From Sulfuritalea sp. (lineage in GTDB: Bacteria > Pseudomonadota > Gammaproteobacteria > Burkholderiales > Rhodocyclaceae), in assembly GCA_016716965.1 (NCBI GenBank), contig JADJUP010000027.1, positions 1-64,000 on the forward strand: a DNA stretch of 64,000 nucleotides, written 5' to 3'. Position numbers and translations under genes: made by a program. Positions 61,769 through 64,000 of this stretch are shown here, in pieces; within the stretch, counting starts at the first letter, position 1, and every line of letters starts with the position of its first letter. The notes under the pieces are model-generated. The model made no database searches, was not told the DNA's origin, and saw only the letters and a list, made by a program, of their open reading frames with translations.

Positions 61769-62820
61769 AGAAAATCCTCATCCTCGGCGTCAACGGCTTC
61801 ATCGGGCACCATCTCTCCCAGCGCATCATGGAAACGACCGACTGGGAGGTTCATGGCATGGACATGAATTCCGACCGCGTCGCGGACCTGATGGCCGCAC
61901 CAGCAACGAAGGGCCGCTTCCATTTCTTCGAAGGCGACCTGATGATCAACAAGGAGTGGATCGAGTACCACGTCAAGAAATGCGACGTGATCCTGCCCCT
62001 GGTCGCCATCGCCACACCGGCCACCTACGTCAAGGAGCCGCTGCGCGTCTTCGAACTGGATTTCGAGGCCAACCTGCCGATCATCCGCCAGGCGGTCAAA
62101 TACGGCAAACGCGTGGTATTCCCGTCCACCTCCGAGGTCTATGGCATGAGCCAGGACGCCGAGTTCGACCCGGAGAACTCCAACCTGGTGCTGGGGCCGA
62201 TCAACAAGCCGCGCTGGATCTATTCCTGCGCCAAGCAGATGATGGACCGAGTGATCCACGCCTACGGCCAGCAGGAAGGCCTGCAATACACGCTGTTCCG
62301 CCCCTTCAACTGGATCGGCCCGGGCCTCGATTCGATCTACACGCCGAAGGAAGGCAGTTCGCGCGTAATCACCCAGTTCCTCGGCCACATCGTGCGCGGC
62401 GAACCGATCAAGCTGGTCGATGGCGGCGCGCAGAAGCGCTCCTTCACCTACGTCACCGATGGCATCGATGCCCTGATGAAGATCATTGAGAACCCCGGCG
62501 GCATCGCCAACGGCAAGATCTACAACATCGGCAACCCGCGCAACAATTATTCGATTCGCGAACTGGCGACCCTGATGCTCGATCTGGCGCGACAGTATCC
62601 GGAATACGCCGAAGGCGTCGCCCGGGTGAAGGTCCTCGAGACGACCTCCGGCGAGTATTACGGCAGCGGGTACCAGGACACGCAACACCGGGTGCCGAAG
62701 ATCGCCAACACCATGGCCGACCTCGACTGGGCGCCCAAGGTCGGTTTCGAGGCCGCCCTGCGCGGGATTTTCGAAGCCTACCGCGACCACGTCGCCGAAG
62801 CGCGTGGGCTGATGGATTGA
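61765..62820 (+). CDS. UDP-glucuronic acid oxidative decarboxylase, ArnA C-terminal-domain type
   Basis: This NAD-dependent SDR converts UDP-glucuronate to UDP-L-Ara4O. The 351-residue product has GVNGFIGHHLSQ (Rossmann), STSEVYG with the catalytic Ser/Glu positions, YSCAKQMMDRV (Tyr-x3-Lys), FRPFNWIGPGLDSIY, and RSFTYVTDGIDALM, whose arginine is typical of ArnA. It overlaps the formyltransferase by 4 nt. A second G/C-rich stretch follows before arnD. Confidence 0.94.
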   Translation: MKKILILGVNGFIGHHLSQRIMETTDWEVHGMDMNSDRVADLMAAPATKGRFHFFEGDLMINKEWIEYHVKKCDVILPLVAIATPATYVKEPLRVFELDFEANLPIIRQAVKYGKRVVFPSTSEVYGMSQDAEFDPENSNLVLGPINKPRWIYSCAKQMMDRVIHAYGQQEGLQYTLFRPFNWIGPGLDSIYTPKEGSSRVITQFLGHIVRGEPIKLVDGGAQKRSFTYVTDGIDALMKIIENPGGIANGKIYNIGNPRNNYSIRELATLMLDLARQYPEYAEGVARVKVLETTSGEYYGSGYQDTQHRVPKIANTMADLDWAPKVGFEAALRGIFEAYRDHVAEARGLMD

Positions 62821-62940
62821 GCGAAAATATGGCCCCCCACGCTCGCATTGGCGGGGCTCGCGGGGCGCGGGCGCCGGGGGGGGGCCCACCCCCACCACGG
62901 GGGGGCGGCTGCCCCCTAGGGGCGGCCCGTCGAGGGCAGC
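62821..62940. repeat. G/C-rich intergenic stretch with CCCCTAGGGG palindrome
   Basis: The gap between the decarboxylase and arnD genes holds CCCACGCTCGCATTGGCGGGG, G-runs at about 62870-62884 and 62899-62907, and GCTGCCCCCTAGGGGCGGC around the palindrome 62913-62922. The style resembles GC-rich intergenic repeats seen in betaproteobacteria, with some bases possibly miscalled. No gene is visible in it. Confidence 0.55.
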
Positions 62941-63864
62941 ATGAAGCTCGCGCTCAAGATCGATGTCGACACCTGGCGCGGCACCCTGCAGGGCGTGCCA
63001 CGACTGGTCGAGATCCTGCGCCGGCACCGGGCCGACGCCAGTTTCCTCTTTTCGCTCGGCCCCGACCACACCGGGCGCGCCATCACGCGCGCCTTCCGCC
63101 CCGGTTTCCTGAAAAAGGTGAAACGCACCTCGGTGGTCTCGCACTACGGCGTCAAGACCCTGATGTACGGCACCCTGCTGCCCGGGCCGGACATCGGCCG
63201 GCGCGGCGCCGACATCCTGCGCGCCACGCGCGACGCCGGCTTCGAAACGGCGATCCATTGCTGGGACCACGTCAAGTGGCAGGACGGCGTCGGCGCGGCC
63301 AGTGCCGCCTGGACCGACGACCAGATGCGGCGCGCGCAGCAGCGCTATGCCGAGGTCTTTGGCAACGAATCACCGGGACACGGCGCGGCCGGCTGGCAGA
63401 TGAACATCCACGCGCTGCGCCTGACGCAGCGGCTGGGTTACCGCTGGGCCTCCGACTGCCGCGGCACGCATCCCTTCGTACCGGTGTGGAACGGCGAGAT
63501 CATTGCCTGTCCGCAACTGCCCACCACGCTGCCGACGCTCGATGAACTGGTCGGCACCGACGACCTGACGCCGGACAACGTCCACCTGCACCTGCTGCGG
63601 CTCACGATGCCCGCCACGCATGACCACGTCTTTACGCTGCATGCCGAACTGGAAGGACTCAAGTTCGGCGATACCCTCGAACGCCTGCTGACCGGCTGGC
63701 GCGAACAGGGCTACGAAATGGTATCGCTGGGCCGCATGCGCGACGCGCTCGACCCGGCGCTGCTGCCTCGCCACGAAATCGTCCGGGGCGAAATCCCCGG
63801 CCGCAGCGGATCCCTGATGCTGCAGGGCGAGGAGTTTCTGTCAACATGGAAGGAAGCTGCATGA
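62941..63864 (+). CDS. arnD: 4-deoxy-4-formamido-L-arabinose-phosphoundecaprenol deformylase
   Basis: ArnD removes the formyl group from undecaprenyl-phosphate-L-Ara4FN. The 307-residue NodB-like polysaccharide deacetylase has LALKIDVDTWRGT with the metal aspartates, FLFSLGPDHTGRAI, AIHCWDHVKWQD with the metal His, and GWQMNIHALRLTQRLGYRWA typical of ArnD. It completes the L-Ara4N pathway in the window. Its stop overlaps the peroxiredoxin ATG. Confidence 0.93.
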   Translation: MKLALKIDVDTWRGTLQGVPRLVEILRRHRADASFLFSLGPDHTGRAITRAFRPGFLKKVKRTSVVSHYGVKTLMYGTLLPGPDIGRRGADILRATRDAGFETAIHCWDHVKWQDGVGAASAAWTDDQMRRAQQRYAEVFGNESPGHGAAGWQMNIHALRLTQRLGYRWASDCRGTHPFVPVWNGEIIACPQLPTTLPTLDELVGTDDLTPDNVHLHLLRLTMPATHDHVFTLHAELEGLKFGDTLERLLTGWREQGYEMVSLGRMRDALDPALLPRHEIVRGEIPGRSGSLMLQGEEFLSTWKEAA

Positions 63865-64000
63865 CCGAGATATTCACCGCCAACCCCGCCCCCCCCTCCG
63901 CCATCGGGCTGCGTGTTCCCGATTTCAGCGTTCCCGCCACCGGCGGCGACTTCACGCTGTCAGCCTTTCAGGGCAAGCCGCTGGTGCTGTATTTCTATCC
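63861..64000 (+). CDS. peroxiredoxin (Bcp/PrxQ-like), N-terminal part cut by window edge
   Basis: The visible 46 residues end GDFTLSAFQGKPLVLYFYP, the thioredoxin-fold start that precedes the catalytic cysteine in Bcp-type peroxiredoxins, which reduce hydroperoxides. The cysteine motif lies beyond the edge. The ATG at 63861 overlaps the arnD stop by 4 nt, so it is transcribed at the end of the arn operon. Confidence 0.8.
   Translation, partial: MTEIFTANPAPPSAIGLRVPDFSVPATGGDFTLSAFQGKPLVLYFY

Overview
The window looks like chromosomal DNA of a high-GC betaproteobacterium, most likely of the Rhodocyclales/Azoarcus type. The reasons are the gene order rimP-nusA-infB-rbfA-truB-rpsO-pnp, the trpS-scpA-scpB-rluB block, and a 2-aminobenzoyl-CoA monooxygenase/reductase of the kind known from Aromatoleum (Azoarcus) evansii. 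This placement is inference, because no rRNA is present.

Region 1 (1-15.6 kb, minus strand) is a nine-gene glycogen/trehalose operon. In transcription order it holds a MscS-type channel, glgB, glgE, a treS-maltokinase fusion, a small membrane protein with channel-like TM helices, glgC, glgX, treZ and malQ. Most junctions are 4-nt ATGA overlaps. TreS-Mak makes maltose-1-phosphate from trehalose, GlgE polymerises it, GlgB branches the glucan, and GlgX, MalQ and TreZ break it down or return it to trehalose. treY and glgA are not in the window. A divergent MarR-family regulator shares an overlapping promoter/operator with the operon. malQ runs off the left edge and carries several frameshifts.

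Region 2 (16-21 kb) holds a gene-poor stretch with a tyrosine-recombinase fossil, an M14 carboxypeptidase, a DUF3014 protein with an M23 peptidase, tRNA-Pro(TGG) and dksA. Region 3 (21-36.7 kb, minus strand) is the core expression block: pnp, rpsO, truB, rbfA, infB, nusA, rimP, rluB, scpB, scpA, trpS, a site-2 protease, a YciO-type protein, an Rnm-type PHP phosphoesterase and an alpha/beta hydrolase. Several leaders carry hairpins.

Region 4 (36.8-42.5 kb, minus strand) is an aerobic aryl-CoA (2-aminobenzoyl-CoA or salicylyl-CoA type) degradation operon: a monooxygenase/old-yellow-enzyme fusion, SDR, enoyl-CoA hydratase, acyl-CoA dehydrogenase and RidA. It has a near-consensus promoter. Region 5 (42.5-45.9 kb, plus strand) is rmlBACD for dTDP-L-rhamnose, with a one-base frameshift in rmlA. 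Region 6 (46-51.9 kb) holds parE, a variant HD-GYP gene, parC and a 45-codon membrane peptide. Region 7 (52-56 kb, minus strand) is alaA-hom-thrC. Region 8 (56.2-64 kb, plus strand) is a complete lipid A 4-amino-4-deoxy-L-arabinose set: arnT, an EamA/SMR flippase candidate, arnB, arnC, separate arnA formyltransferase and decarboxylase genes, and arnD. A Mth938-like gene precedes it and a truncated Bcp-type peroxiredoxin follows.

Two G/C-homopolymer tracts (about 60.7 and 62.9 kb) and the indels in malQ and rmlA suggest that local base-call or assembly quality is imperfect, so those disruptions should be verified before being called biological.
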